A stretch of DNA of 64,000 bases, taken from the NCBI GenBank assembly GCA_964429795.1, contig CAYSCW010000010.1, positions 15,803 through 79,802 of the forward strand. The letters are read 5' to 3'. The notes beneath the pieces are model-generated. The model had not been told where the DNA came from. It saw only the letters and a program-made list of their open reading frames with translations, and did not search any database. This DNA is from CAYSCW01 sp964429795. Its GTDB lineage: Bacteria; Acidobacteriota; Aminicenantia; Aminicenantales; Aminicenantaceae. A program made the position numbers and the translations under genes. Below, piece after piece: positions 25,627 to 33,412 of this stretch (its first letter is position 1; each line of letters begins with the position of its first letter).

Positions 25627-27132
25627 ATGTTCGAAAAAATCCTCATTGCCAACCGCGGTGAAATCGCAGTCAGAATAATGCGTGCCTGTCAGGAAATGGA
25701 TATTTCCACGATCGCCGTTTATTCAGAAGCGGACCGCAAAAGCCTCCATGTCCAGGTGGCTGATGAGGCCTGGCTTATCGGACCGCCTCCTGCTGTGGAA
25801 AGCTATCTCGACATGGAAAAGATCATAGAGGTAGCCCACCGCTCTGGAGCAGAAGCTATCCACCCCGGCTATGGCTTTCTTGCTGAGAATGCTGCATTCG
25901 CCAAACTTTGTGAAAAAGAGAAGATAATCTTCATCGGCCCCAACTCCAAGGCCCTCGACCTGGTTGGAGATAAAGTGCGTTCCCGGCTGACTATGGAGAA
26001 GGCCGGTGTCCCCATCATCCCCGGAATGAAAACTGTCCATAAGAGGCTTTCAGACTATGATGCGGAAGCCAGGAAGATCGGCTACCCCTTGATGGTAAAA
26101 GCCTCAGCCGGTGGCGGGGGAAAAGGTATGCGTATAGTGTGGAAGCCCAAGGACCTGAGGCCTTCCCTTGAGTCGGGCAGGAGAGAGGCCAAATCTGCCT
26201 TTGGCGATGAGTCTGTGTATCTGGAAAAGTACATTGAGGAACCCCGGCACGTGGAATTTCAGGTTCTGGCTGATAACTACGGCAACGTGGTTCATCTTTT
26301 CGAAAGAGAATGTTCCATCCAGCGCCGGTACCAGAAGATCGTGGAGGAGACTCCCTCACAGGCACTAAATCCGGAACAGCGCAAGAAAATGGGGGATATG
26401 GCCAAAAAAGTGATTCAGGTCTCTGGTTATAACAATGCGGGAACAGTGGAATTTCTCCTGGATAAAGATAAAGAGTTTTATTTTCTAGAAGTCAATGCCC
26501 GGCTGCAGGTGGAACATCCTGTAACCGAGCTCACATCGGGTGTGGATCTGGTCCACCAACAGCTAATGATTGCCGCAGGAGAGAAGCTCTCCTTTAAACA
26601 GGAAGATATACAGCCCAGAGGGCACTCTATAGAATGCCGGATCTATGCTGAGGATCCCCTCCATAATTTTCTTCCCTCGTCAGGAAAAGTGCTTTTCTTG
26701 AAAGAGCCGCAAGGACCAGGAGTTCGTCATGACAGCGGTATTTACAGCGGCTGTGACGTGCCCATATATTACGACCCCATCCTGGCCAAGCTCATCGTCT
26801 GGGCAGAAGAGAGGGATTTAGCATGCCAGAGGATGGTTAATGCTTTGGACGACTATGTTATTCTGGGAATTAAAACGACAATCGATTTTTTAAAAGAAGT
26901 CATCCGCCATCCCCAGTTTCGAGCGGGAAACACCACAACTGATTTCATTAACAAGTATTTTGGCCAGTGGAAAGGGAAAGAGAAAACAGAGGAAGATATG
27001 AAGGTGGCCTTAATGGCATCTGCATTCACTGACTTGGAGAGGACCGTTCCCACAGCAGCGGGGTTTGTCGAACAGAAAAACGTTTTCTCTCCATGGCTTA
27101 GTCTAGGCAAATGGCGGATTGGAGGAAAATAA
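25627..27132 (+). CDS. biotin carboxylase subunit of acyl-CoA carboxylase
   Basis: A 501-residue ATP-grasp enzyme that carboxylates carrier-bound biotin using ATP and bicarbonate. Features are FEKILIANRGEIAVRIMRACQEM (N-terminal domain), the glycine-rich ATP loop KASAGGGGKGMRIV, HVEFQVLADNYGNVVHLFERECSIQRRYQKIVEE and FLEVNARLQVEHPVTEL with metal-binding and catalytic residues, and the C-terminal biotin carboxylase domain (GHSIECRIYAEDP). Its ATG directly follows the hydratase stop. There is no fused carrier domain; the carrier is the next gene. Confidence 0.94.
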   Translation: MFEKILIANRGEIAVRIMRACQEMDISTIAVYSEADRKSLHVQVADEAWLIGPPPAVESYLDMEKIIEVAHRSGAEAIHPGYGFLAENAAFAKLCEKEKIIFIGPNSKALDLVGDKVRSRLTMEKAGVPIIPGMKTVHKRLSDYDAEARKIGYPLMVKASAGGGGKGMRIVWKPKDLRPSLESGRREAKSAFGDESVYLEKYIEEPRHVEFQVLADNYGNVVHLFERECSIQRRYQKIVEETPSQALNPEQRKKMGDMAKKVIQVSGYNNAGTVEFLLDKDKEFYFLEVNARLQVEHPVTELTSGVDLVHQQLMIAAGEKLSFKQEDIQPRGHSIECRIYAEDPLHNFLPSSGKVLFLKEPQGPGVRHDSGIYSGCDVPIYYDPILAKLIVWAEERDLACQRMVNALDDYVILGIKTTIDFLKEVIRHPQFRAGNTTTDFINKYFGQWKGKEKTEEDMKVALMASAFTDLERTVPTAAGFVEQKNVFSPWLSLGKWRIGGK

Positions 27133-27133
27133 G

Positions 27134-27640
27134 GTGGAGTTTGAGTTCTTGGTCGATGATAAGCCTCATAAGATATCGCTCGAGAAAAAGGAAGGCAAAT
27201 ACATCTTTACGCAGGGAGATAATTCTTTTGAGGCTGATATCCATGTTATTTCTCCCCATGTGATTTCTGTTATCATGGGAGAACAGTCATATAAGGTTTA
27301 TTTTACTCAGGATAAGGATAAAAAATATTTTTATGTCGCAGGAAATGAATATATCATCAGAGAACCCGGAGAGAGAGAAGAAAGCCTGGAGAGGGGGGAA
27401 GAGGGAACATCGCAAGATAAGTTGATGATCAAAGCTCCCATGCCCGGAAAAGTGATCAAAATTAATGTCAAGGAAGAAGAAAAGGTCCGGAAAAATCAAA
27501 CTCTGGCCATAGTCGAAGCGATGAAGATGGAAAACGAGATCAAATCTTCCATCGAAGGCTATGTGAAGAAGATTTTTGTCTCTGCCGGGGATCTGGTTGA
27601 TTCAGAAAAACCCCTTATCGAACTCGCCCATAACGAATAA
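27134..27640 (+). CDS. biotin carboxyl carrier protein
   Basis: A 168-residue protein. The C-terminal biotinyl domain carries VEAMKMENEIKSSIEGYVKKI with the biotinylated Lys at 131 in EAMKM. The N-terminal 90 residues form a small beta domain that probably docks to the carboxylase. A GTG start at 27134 is chosen because GGAGG lies eight bases upstream; a TTG at 27119 overlapping the biotin carboxylase is less likely. It is the last gene of the operon. Confidence 0.88.
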   Translation: MEFEFLVDDKPHKISLEKKEGKYIFTQGDNSFEADIHVISPHVISVIMGEQSYKVYFTQDKDKKYFYVAGNEYIIREPGEREESLERGEEGTSQDKLMIKAPMPGKVIKINVKEEEKVRKNQTLAIVEAMKMENEIKSSIEGYVKKIFVSAGDLVDSEKPLIELAHNE

Positions 27641-27745
27641 TCCATCTCCGACATTACCCTGCATCTACGCTATTGCTCAAATAGCTATTACATGCAAAAA
27701 TAAGATAGAAATGCAACGATTTCAGAGGAGAGAGAGTTTAGGAAA

Positions 27746-28336
27746 ATGAGAATGGAAGAGCAGGAACTCGTGCAGCGGCTGAAGCGAGGAGACGAGATGG
27801 CGTTTGCTGAGATTGTCAAGAGATACAAAGACAAGATGGTGAACTTCTTGTGGCAGTTGACAGGCGATTACCAGAAAGCCGTGGAATTATCCCAGGAGAC
27901 CTTCATGAGAGTTTATTTCAAGGCTCATAAGTACAGGCCGATTGCTCCATTCTCCTCCTGGATTTATGCCATCGCCTCCAATTTGGCCAAAACAGAGTTG
28001 AAGAAGATGAGAAAAATTCAAACTCTCCCCCTTGATGTTATTCAGAACAAGATTGCTGAACCTGGCTCCTATAATAGCGAAGCCGAATCTGATATCGCCA
28101 AGGCTATAGGGAAAGCATTGAATTCCCTTCCTTCCCGCTACAGAATTCCTGTTGTGCTCAAAGATTTAGAGGGATTCTCGCAGGAAGAGATCGCTCAGAT
28201 GTTGAAAAAGCCGTTGGGAACTATAAAAGCGAGAATCAGCCGGGGAAGAGGTTATTTAAAAAAAGAGTTAGAAAAATCTTCATTGAAAATACATCTTTTA
28301 GTGAGGAAAAAGGAGAAAGAGTATGGAAGAATCTAG
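27746..28336 (+). CDS. ECF RNA polymerase sigma factor
   Basis: A 196-residue sigma factor with region 2 (AEIVKRYKDKMVNFLWQLTGDYQKAVELSQETFMRVY) and region 4 (LPSRYRIPVVLKDLEGFSQEEIAQMLKKPLGTIKARISRGRGYLKKEL). It overlaps the following small membrane gene by 14 bases and is followed by an HtrA-like gene, a layout resembling rpoE-rseA-degP modules. I found no GGAAC/CGTC promoter directly upstream, unlike the other ECF operon in this window. Confidence 0.9.
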   Translation: MRMEEQELVQRLKRGDEMAFAEIVKRYKDKMVNFLWQLTGDYQKAVELSQETFMRVYFKAHKYRPIAPFSSWIYAIASNLAKTELKKMRKIQTLPLDVIQNKIAEPGSYNSEAESDIAKAIGKALNSLPSRYRIPVVLKDLEGFSQEEIAQMLKKPLGTIKARISRGRGYLKKELEKSSLKIHLLVRKKEKEYGRI

Positions 28337-28718
28337 CCTTCTGGAAAAACTCACAAGGGTCAAAGCTCCTCTGGATTTCGAACAGAAAGTTTTGGCCCAG
28401 CTTTCTCTGAGAAAGAGACAGCTCAGAGCAAGAACTCTTCGCCTGTCCTTGGCGGGAGCCTTCGCTGCCCTCCTGGTTTTGCTAGTAGCGATCAATATTT
28501 TCTTCCTGCCCGGGAAGGGCCTGGTTAAACTCACAGGTTTGGAGGAAGACCTGTCATCCCCACTTTCCAGAGGGCAGCAATTGGCACCAAGGGAGTATAT
28601 CCCTATCATAGAGGCCGTTGACTATCAAGGAGAAATGCGAAGTGTCTCCAGGGATCCGGCAACCATTTATATACTGGAGCAAGTTTCCGATGAAACTAGT
28701 ACAGAAATCCTGTATTAG
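28323..28718 (+). CDS. putative anti-sigma factor, single-TM
   Basis: A 131-residue protein. The cytoplasmic part (1-38) is helical and charged with no zinc-finger cysteines, then one membrane helix (about 41-62, LSLAGAFAALLVLLVAINIFFL) and about 65 residues outside. It overlaps the sigma gene by 14 bases, so translation is coupled, and size and topology fit an anti-sigma factor lacking zf-HC2. Assignment is from position and topology rather than a recognised domain. Confidence 0.6.
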   Translation: MEESSLLEKLTRVKAPLDFEQKVLAQLSLRKRQLRARTLRLSLAGAFAALLVLLVAINIFFLPGKGLVKLTGLEEDLSSPLSRGQQLAPREYIPIIEAVDYQGEMRSVSRDPATIYILEQVSDETSTEILY

Positions 28719-28730
28719 GGAGGATACAAA

Positions 28731-30404
28731 ATGAGCTCAAAGATTAAAACTATCTCGATTCTGGTTCTGTTTGTGTTCGTCTTTTTCTTCACTCTCCATG
28801 CAGAACCTGTTCCTGGTGATAATGACAAGGATATCAAAGAAATCATCAAAAATGTTTTTCCCTCTGTGGTCAGAGTGGAGGCCCGTAACTTGACCAAGAA
28901 GATGGCCACAGGAGTGGTGATCGACAAAGACGGATACATCGTAACCACAGCCCTTGTTTCCTCTCATGAAGAGGAGATATTCGTCATCACTTCTGAAGGA
29001 GAAAGGATTAAGGCCGAATTTCTTGGATTGGATTCTGTGACTCACCTGGCTTTAATACAGGCCAGAGAAAAAGATTTACCTCCAATCAAAAAGGGAGAAA
29101 TAAAAGACTTATCTCCTGGGGGCTGGGTTGGAGTCATCAGCATTTCTCCAGAAAACATGCCGGCTGTCACTCAAGGTATCATCAGCTCTATCTCTTCTGC
29201 CTTTCCTTATAGCCTCCGCCTGAATGTTTGGGTCTTTCCCGGCTCGAGCGGAAGCCCTGTGGTGGACAGGGAAGGCCGGATGGTAGGTATGCTGCGGGGG
29301 GTCTATACGGAAGAAAAGCCCGTCGTGTTTGAATTCAGAGAGAAAGAGCTGGTGGGGTCAGGTTATGTATTTAGCCGGGCAGAAGCCCCCTCTTCAGGGA
29401 TGGCCCTGGCAGTTCCAGTGACTATTCTGAATGAAGTTTGCTCAGAAATCAGGAAGAAAGGCAAAGTAGAGAGAGGCTGGCTGGGCGTTTCCATAGAAGA
29501 GAATGAAAATGGTCAGGTAGAGGTGATAGCTGTGGAGAAGGGAAGCCCGGCAGAAATGGCCGAACTTAAGAGAGGTGATATAATCCTTGAGTTTGATGGG
29601 AAAAAGATCACCATTACGCAAATGCTGGTGAATGAAGTCAGAAAGAGGAAACCAGGGGACAACGTGGTGTTGAAGATCGATAGAAAGGGAAAAGAACAGG
29701 ACGTCAAGGTGAAGCTCGGTGAATATTCAGAAAAAGATATCAAAAAGGAGCTGGAGCTGAAATTCCCACGACTCTTTCCGCCCAAAGCGCCTGAAGCTCC
29801 AGAGCCTCCTAAAGTCAAGATTCCTGAACGTCCATTTTTAGAAGTGCTGCCTCGGGGTTGGGAGAGCAGGAAGTTCATTGGTGTTTATCTGGAAGAACTC
29901 AACAGGGAACTCTCAGAATTTTTTGGCGTCAAGGAAGGCATAGGGCTCATGGTCTCCAAAGTGAGTGAGGACAGTCCTGCACAGAAAGCGGGATTGCAGG
30001 TGGGCGATGTTATCGTTAAGGCAGATGGAAAGCGAGTGGAGAGCGTTAGAGAATTGAGTGAGTTGATTCAGGATAAGGAGAAAGGAGACACCTTTGAAAT
30101 AGAATTCCTCAGGGATAAGAAGAAAAAGACCGTTAAGGTCGAAATCGAAGAAGAAGAGAGGAACCGATATTTTTACTTTGGCAGAAGTTATGATGATTAC
30201 CAGGATATCCTGGAGGAATACAACAGGAATGTAGGGAGGCAATACGATAGTCTGCAAAAATGGTATCAAGATGATTTCAAGAAGAACATGAAGAAACTTA
30301 ACGAAGATCTCAGAAAGATTTATGAAAAAGTCTCAGATAAAAGCGGGGAAGCTGCTGAAGATCTTAAAAGAATACTGAAGAAGTATAAGGGAGAGAAAGT
30401 TTAG
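28731..30404 (+). CDS. HtrA/DegP-like protein with degenerate catalytic triad, two PDZ domains
   Basis: A 557-residue exported protein: signal peptide to about residue 24, a trypsin-like domain (about 35-240), PDZ1 (about 248-335), a Pro-rich linker, PDZ2 (about 375-470) and a charged helical tail (about 480-557). The fold motifs align with DegP (GVVIDKDGYIVT, LALIQ, GSSGSPVVD). But the catalytic His position of TNNHV is Leu75 in TTALVSS, and the Asp of SDIAL is His105 in THLALI. Only Ser173 in GSSGS remains. Classical proteolysis is therefore unlikely; it may be a PDZ-based sensor or chaperone for the upstream sigma/anti-sigma pair. GGAGGATACAAA precedes the start. Confidence 0.85.
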   Translation: MSSKIKTISILVLFVFVFFFTLHAEPVPGDNDKDIKEIIKNVFPSVVRVEARNLTKKMATGVVIDKDGYIVTTALVSSHEEEIFVITSEGERIKAEFLGLDSVTHLALIQAREKDLPPIKKGEIKDLSPGGWVGVISISPENMPAVTQGIISSISSAFPYSLRLNVWVFPGSSGSPVVDREGRMVGMLRGVYTEEKPVVFEFREKELVGSGYVFSRAEAPSSGMALAVPVTILNEVCSEIRKKGKVERGWLGVSIEENENGQVEVIAVEKGSPAEMAELKRGDIILEFDGKKITITQMLVNEVRKRKPGDNVVLKIDRKGKEQDVKVKLGEYSEKDIKKELELKFPRLFPPKAPEAPEPPKVKIPERPFLEVLPRGWESRKFIGVYLEELNRELSEFFGVKEGIGLMVSKVSEDSPAQKAGLQVGDVIVKADGKRVESVRELSELIQDKEKGDTFEIEFLRDKKKKTVKVEIEEEERNRYFYFGRSYDDYQDILEEYNRNVGRQYDSLQKWYQDDFKKNMKKLNEDLRKIYEKVSDKSGEAAEDLKRILKKYKGEKV

Positions 30405-30430
30405 ATTGTACTGGTTTCTGTTTCTCCATT

Positions 30431-30463
30431 AAGGGAGAGGAGGGACATTACCTCCTCTCCCTT
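30431..30463. terminator. intrinsic terminator
   Basis: AAGGGAGAGGAGG (30431-30443) and CCTCCTCTCCCTT (30451-30463) form a perfect 13-bp stem with a 7-base loop, 26 bases after the HtrA-like gene. Flanking A/T runs let it serve either strand, including the convergent TrmH-like gene. Confidence 0.8.
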
Positions 30464-30479
30464 TAATATATTCAGGGTT

Positions 30480-31079
30480 TTATTCTGATTTCGGCTTTTT
30501 GAGGCCGAGCCAGTACCGCAGGTGTGTTTCAAATTCTGCAGCCGATAGCCTGCTTTTTTTATAATAGCCTTTAGCTTTTCTTTGCTTCATGGCTTCATAG
30601 AGGATGATCCCTACCGAAACCGAGAGGTTGAGGCTCTGAGCCATTCCGATCATAGGAATTTTGATCACATAATCGGATAAATCCAGAGCTTCATCGGAAA
30701 TTCCCTCGGTTTCATTTCCGAAAACGATGGCCATGGGCTTGGTATAATCTAGAGTTGTATAAGGGATAGCATTCGCTTTGAGATGAGTGGCAGCGATTTT
30801 AAAGCCTTTTTCCTTGAGTTGACTCAGACATTCTTTGGTTGAGGTGTAGTATTGAAACGTGAGCCATTTCTCAGCCCGGGTGGAAATAGCCTCATTTATG
30901 GGGGAAAACTCCTGGGAGGATGAGATGATATCCACATAGAGGATACCTGCCGCATCACAGGTTCTGACCACTGCGCTGGCATTATGGGTGTTTTTTACTT
31001 CCTCGAGCACTACTCTCAGATCAGGCTGTCTGAGAGAGAGGATTCTTTTGACTTTTTCTTTTCTTTCTTTTGTGGGCAC
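30480..31079 (-). CDS. trmH: TrmH-like SpoU tRNA 2'-O-methyltransferase
   Basis: A 199-residue SPOUT methyltransferase with the three SpoU motifs: NTHNASAVVRTCDAAG (motif 1, catalytic Arg), MAIVFGNETEGIS (motif 2) and IPMIGMAQSLNLSVSVGIILYEA (motif 3, trefoil-knot SAM site). The N-terminal LRVVLEEVKNTHN and a C-terminal helical extension resemble TrmH, which methylates Gm18 of tRNA. A different 2'-O target remains possible. It is convergent with the HtrA-like gene and separated from the LPS operon by repeat copy A. Confidence 0.85.
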   Translation of the reverse strand: MPTKERKEKVKRILSLRQPDLRVVLEEVKNTHNASAVVRTCDAAGILYVDIISSSQEFSPINEAISTRAEKWLTFQYYTSTKECLSQLKEKGFKIAATHLKANAIPYTTLDYTKPMAIVFGNETEGISDEALDLSDYVIKIPMIGMAQSLNLSVSVGIILYEAMKQRKAKGYYKKSRLSAAEFETHLRYWLGLKKPKSE

Positions 31080-31138
31080 AGAAAAAATATAGCAAAGAGG
31101 ACTTCAAAAGGCAAAACCTGCAGAAACCGTTCCCCGAA

Positions 31139-31214
31139 GCGGCGGTTCCTATCCATCCTCGCCAAGACCTTCCCACCCTTCCACTATGGGCTTCGGATGG
31201 ACAGGAACCGCCGC
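31139..31214 (+). repeat. dispersed palindromic intergenic repeat, copy A
   Basis: A 76-bp element with 20-bp terminal inverted repeats (31139-31158 and 31195-31214, one mismatch) around a core reading TCGCCAAGACCTTCCC then CACTATGGGCTTC. Copies B (about 44227-44302, opposite orientation) and C (63909-63973) share ends and core. It occupies the gap between trmH and the methyltransferase gene. No ORF inside; it resembles REP/MITE-like elements. Confidence 0.85.
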
Positions 31215-31332
31215 CTTACTACCTTACTGGATATGATATCTTTGCTCATCACGGTTTTGGAAATGCATCCAGTAAAGAGTGAGAGATGGGGGATCGTCAG
31301 TATGAACTATATCAACTTTTCCACGAACAGAA

Positions 31333-31887
31333 CTAAAGGAAAAGCAACATTTTTGCTGTTATGACCAGCCAGAAAAGAACAGCCCCCAGCAGAGCCCTGT
31401 ATTCTTTATTCCTTTTGTAAAGTTTCCGGCTGAATTTGGCATTGTTTGAGAAGAATGATTGACGGAAGGAGGGGAAAAAAAGAGGCACTTTGCTTTTATA
31501 CTTTTCATATTCCTTGGGAAAGAGTGCCCTCATACGCTCTGCCTCTCTTTTCAATACCAGAGGATAGAAGAGGAGAAAGTAGATAAAAAATATACCCACC
31601 ATCCACCATGAATAAGAAGCGATGACCACGCTTGTCCCTATGATAAAGTTCCCTAAATAAAGAGGGTTTCTGGTGAACCGGTAAGGACCACTGCAGGCTA
31701 GTTCTTTTTCTTTCATCAGGTGGCCCGAGGCCCAGGCCCTGAGCAGTAACCCCAATGCACAGAGACCTGCTCCTGCCAGGAGAGAATACAGGTTTGGCCT
31801 GGCGAGGATGATGGCCAGAACAAGACAGATGTAGCCGGATCGAACCCTCCATCTGTAAATGACTTTTGTCAAGCTTTGATCAGACAT
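31333..31887 (-). CDS. isoprenylcysteine carboxyl methyltransferase (ICMT)-like membrane protein
   Basis: A 184-residue protein with several membrane helices and the family signature GPYRFTRNPLYLGNFI (about 67-82), followed by KREAERMRALFPKEYEKYKSKVPLFFP, a SAM-binding pattern of ICMT/PEMT-type methyltransferases. Bacterial members methylate lipids, phenols or unknown substrates. It overlaps the heptosyltransferase gene by eight bases and ends the LPS-type operon, so an envelope lipid or glycan target is plausible. The last 40 residues form an extra hydrophobic helix. Confidence 0.78.
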   Translation of the reverse strand: MSDQSLTKVIYRWRVRSGYICLVLAIILARPNLYSLLAGAGLCALGLLLRAWASGHLMKEKELACSGPYRFTRNPLYLGNFIIGTSVVIASYSWWMVGIFFIYFLLFYPLVLKREAERMRALFPKEYEKYKSKVPLFFPSFRQSFFSNNAKFSRKLYKRNKEYRALLGAVLFWLVITAKMLLFL

Positions 31888-32908
31888 TTCTCTCCAGAAC
31901 CCGAAGGCTCATCCGGGCCACTTCTTCGGCAGTTATGGCCTTGAGGCAATCCAGGTGCGAACAGCTTCTTTTGTAGCAGTAGCTGCATTCTGATTCATGG
32001 AAAGCCACTTGTTCTTTCTCATCGAAAGGGCCGTTTCTTCTGGGATTGGTAGGACCGAATATCCCCACCACAGGGCGGCAGAAAGCACAGGCCGCCTGGA
32101 GGGCAAAGGTGTCGCCGCTGACAAGCAGTGAGGCTTTCCTGACCAGAGCTGTGACTTCTTTTACTGAAAGAAAGGGAGTCAGGGGCGTGTTGGTTTTTTG
32201 TCCTATATCCTCAGCCAGGGATTTTTCGTCTTTGGTTCCCCAGAGGATAAGGGGAAAGATTTCCGGTCTTTTAAGTTTTTCGATCAGCTCCACCCATTTT
32301 TCGGGAAACCACCTTTTGCTCTTCCAGCCCGCACCAACATTCAGGAGAACCAGCTTCTTCCGGTCATCATATCCAGTTTCCTTTAGTTTTTCATTGACGG
32401 AGGTATACAGTTCTTCAGGCAGTACGAGCGGAAATTCATAATTCTCCTCCTGGATGCCAACCCGTGTGAGAAGCCTCAGATTTTTGCTTATCACGTGAGT
32501 GTTTTCTGGAATTTCCTGAAGGGACTCTGTGTAGAAAAGGGATGCCAGCGGTTCTTTCAAATTTTTCTTGTGGAAGCCAATCCTGGTTGGTGCCCGGGTG
32601 AGGAAGGCCAAAAGCGCTGATTTAACAAGTCCCTGAAAGTCAAGAGCCACTTGTTTTTTCCCGTTCGTTTTCTCCCGGAGCTTAAAGATTTCGGACCAGA
32701 ATTTCTTCCTATGGAAACCCCATTCAGAAGGATGAAGGATTATGGTCTGGTCAAGCCCGGCAACAAGATCAAGAACTTCTTTCCCCTTTTCTTCCACCAT
32801 CCATGAAATTCTGGCTTGAGGAAATTTTTTCCTCAAAGCTGAGAAGGCGGGAAGGGTATGGATGATATCACCGAGGGAACTGAGCCTGATGATGAGAAAA
32901 TGCTTCAT
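31880..32908 (-). CDS. glycosyltransferase family 9, heptosyltransferase-like
   Basis: A 342-residue GT-B enzyme. It has the N-terminal HFLIIRLSSLGDIIHTLPAFSALRKKFPQARISWMVEE typical of ADP-heptose:LPS heptosyltransferases (WaaC/WaaF). The mid region is VLLNVGAGWKSKRWFPEKWVELIEKL, and the sugar-nucleotide site is LLVSGDTFALQAACAFCRPVVGIFGPTNPRRNGP. The C-terminal CSYCYKRSCSHLDCLKAI Cys cluster is also usual in the family. It lies downstream of hldA and hldC, so it probably adds heptose to the lipid A inner core. Acts at the cytoplasmic face of the inner membrane. Confidence 0.88.
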   Translation of the reverse strand: MKHFLIIRLSSLGDIIHTLPAFSALRKKFPQARISWMVEEKGKEVLDLVAGLDQTIILHPSEWGFHRKKFWSEIFKLREKTNGKKQVALDFQGLVKSALLAFLTRAPTRIGFHKKNLKEPLASLFYTESLQEIPENTHVISKNLRLLTRVGIQEENYEFPLVLPEELYTSVNEKLKETGYDDRKKLVLLNVGAGWKSKRWFPEKWVELIEKLKRPEIFPLILWGTKDEKSLAEDIGQKTNTPLTPFLSVKEVTALVRKASLLVSGDTFALQAACAFCRPVVGIFGPTNPRRNGPFDEKEQVAFHESECSYCYKRSCSHLDCLKAITAEEVARMSLRVLERNV

Positions 32909-32918
32909 GATCCGAACT

Positions 32919-33410
32919 TCAGAGCTTATCCTGGTTTTTGAAATTGTCTCTAATCTGGTTGATGATTTGAGAGGTAGACCTGACCTTGGGGCCGCCGGTT
33001 ATGGCAATTCCTCCTCCATAGCTTCGAACTGTCTCCTTTTCTGGGACGGTCTCCTCTGTGTAATCGGAACCTTTGGCGTGGATGTCTGGTTTGAGGGCGA
33101 GGAGAACCTCTTCCACTGTAGTTCCTTTAAAGGTCATGATGTAGTCGACAAAGGAGACCGAAGTTAGAATGTCTACCCTTTCTTTCTCCTTCAGTATAGG
33201 CCGGCCTTTACCTTTAAGCTGGCGAATAGAGGAATCGTTGTTGAGGGCCAAGACCAGGATATCTCCTTTTTTCTTGGATTCTCTAAGGTAGCGGATGTGC
33301 CCTACGTGTATCAGATCAAAACACCCATTGGCCAGAACAATTTTTTTCCCTTTACGCTTTTCCGCATCAATTATTTTTTTCAATTGAGAGAGGGAATAAT
33401 ATTTTCTCAA
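32919..33410 (-). CDS. hldC: D-glycero-beta-D-manno-heptose 1-phosphate adenylyltransferase
   Basis: A 163-residue nucleotidyltransferase with IVLANGCFDLIHVGHIRYLRESKKKGD (HxGH motif), LVLALNNDSSIRQLKGKGRP and the C-terminal region with RSTSQIINQI corresponding to the ISTS-like loop. It matches the C-terminal half of HldE/RfaE. It makes ADP-heptose from heptose-1-phosphate. It starts two bases after the stop of the kinase gene, so what is one bifunctional protein in E. coli is two genes here. Confidence 0.92.
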   Translation of the reverse strand: MRKYYSLSQLKKIIDAEKRKGKKIVLANGCFDLIHVGHIRYLRESKKKGDILVLALNNDSSIRQLKGKGRPILKEKERVDILTSVSFVDYIMTFKGTTVEEVLLALKPDIHAKGSDYTEETVPEKETVRSYGGGIAITGGPKVRSTSQIINQIRDNFKNQDKL

Positions 33411-33412
33411 TT

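Noticed and set aside
30431..30463. REP-type element after the HtrA gene
   Set aside because: A single perfect stem with A/T flanks between convergent genes is better explained as a terminator; it does not match the dispersed repeat family.
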